Shown here: positions 13,770 to 13,961 of the stretch, piece after piece
How the letters are laid out: the number at the start of each line of letters is the position of its first letter
Position numbering within the stretch: the first letter of the stretch is position 1
Source of the DNA: a bacterium
GTDB taxonomy: Bacteria; SZUA-79; Acidulodesulfobacterales; Acidulodesulfobacteraceae
Direction of reading: 5' to 3'
Assembly (NCBI GenBank): GCA_021788495.1
Contig: JAJYKQ010000023.1
Location: 1 to 13,961, forward strand
Length of the DNA stretch: 13,961 nucleotides
Program-made: the position numbers and the translations under genes
The notes under the pieces: model-generated
The model's database searches: none
What the model saw: the letters and a program-made list of their open reading frames with translations, nothing else
What the model was told of the DNA's origin: nothing

Positions 13770-13877
13770 ATGAATATTTATAAAAGGGGCGATATTTACT
13801 ATAAATCTTTGGAAGACAAAATAGAAATGCTTATAACCTGCATGCAATTTAAATTATTGCAAAAATATCTCCCTTGA
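13770..13877 (+). pseudogene. Possible remnant of a tyrosine recombinase (integrase) N-terminus
   Basis: A 35-codon frame starts at the ATG at 13770. Its first 11 residues, MNIYKRGDIYY, are the pattern with which many tRNA-targeting tyrosine recombinases begin ('M.IYKRG..WY'). After that the sequence no longer resembles the arm-binding domain, and it ends at TGA 13875-13877. I see no ribosome binding site. Position and orientation, pointing away from a tRNA 3' end, fit an integrase gene reduced by deletion. The similarity is short, so chance is possible. Confidence 0.4.
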
Positions 13878-13961
13878 TTTTCTGTATATCGTAAAATAAA
13901 ATTGGTTCTTTATTTTAAAAAATAAAGCCTGCAAATTATTGCGAATACGTAGAGCTTGTCC

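Larger units (their letters stand above)
13646..13961 (+). other. Gene-poor stretch downstream of tRNA-Pro, possible element scar
   Basis: No full-length gene is visible in these 316 bases up to the window edge. They hold three GGATACA repeats (13740-13767), a short integrase-like start (13770), an AT-only hairpin CTTTATTTT/AAAATAAAG (13908-13927), and a 10-base direct repeat AAATTATTGC (13851-13860 and 13933-13942). Base composition resembles the flanks. An unrecognised gene starting beyond the window cannot be excluded. Confidence 0.5.

Noticed and set aside
1..13961. CRISPR array or insertion sequence
   Set aside because: No regularly spaced repeats with unique spacers, no transposase and no long terminal inverted repeats were seen.

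Overview
The window is about 14 kb of low-GC, AT-rich bacterial DNA. It is gene-dense, with short operons on both strands. It carries a complete initiator-tRNA/N-formyl processing pair (def, fmt), indolepyruvate:ferredoxin oxidoreductase (iorAB) with a phenylacetate-CoA ligase, a small encapsulated-ferritin-like protein, a COG2509 FAD dehydrogenase, a cytoplasmic chemoreceptor paired with a diiron O2-binding protein, scpB, rpe, a 4.5S-type SRP RNA and a tRNA-Pro. The ferredoxin-dependent 2-oxoacid chemistry, the oxygen/iron-handling proteins and the def-fmt-DUF116 order suggest an anaerobic or microaerophilic Gram-negative-like bacterium, possibly of the broad deltaproteobacterial/Desulfobacterota type. 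That placement is inference; the window holds no 16S rRNA.

Layout on the plus strand, 1-3107: a small secreted/anchored hypothetical protein, then the overlapping operon def-fmt-DUF116. Minus strand, 3228-7093: an iorA-iorB-paaK operon (transcribed in that order) for ferredoxin-linked oxidation of aryl pyruvates and interconversion of arylacetate and aryl-CoA. It meets DUF116 convergently across a 120-base region with hairpins. Minus strand, 7218-7617: an SRP RNA gene that ORF calling misses, and an EncFtn-like small ferritin upstream of it. Plus strand, 7790-10166: a universal stress protein whose start codon lies almost at its predicted transcription start, then a COG2509 FAD-dependent dehydrogenase. 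Plus strand, 10289-11806: a soluble methyl-accepting signalling protein with no sensor or membrane part, followed 48 bases later by a flavodoxin-less diiron metallo-beta-lactamase-fold protein. This pair looks like the split O2/iron chemoreceptor known from Treponema denticola and is the most interesting system here. It is followed by an inverted repeat and a strong terminator. Plus strand, 12004-13490: scpB and rpe, apparently separate transcription units. The window ends with tRNA-Pro(CGG) at 13569-13645 and, beyond it, a non-coding stretch with GGATACA repeats and a short integrase-like N-terminus, suggesting the scar or edge of an integrated element.

Several promoters (SRP RNA, EncFtn-like, rpe) share an extended -10 TGNTATAAT without a good -35. 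Non-ATG starts are supported for rpe (TTG) and likely for iorA (TTG).
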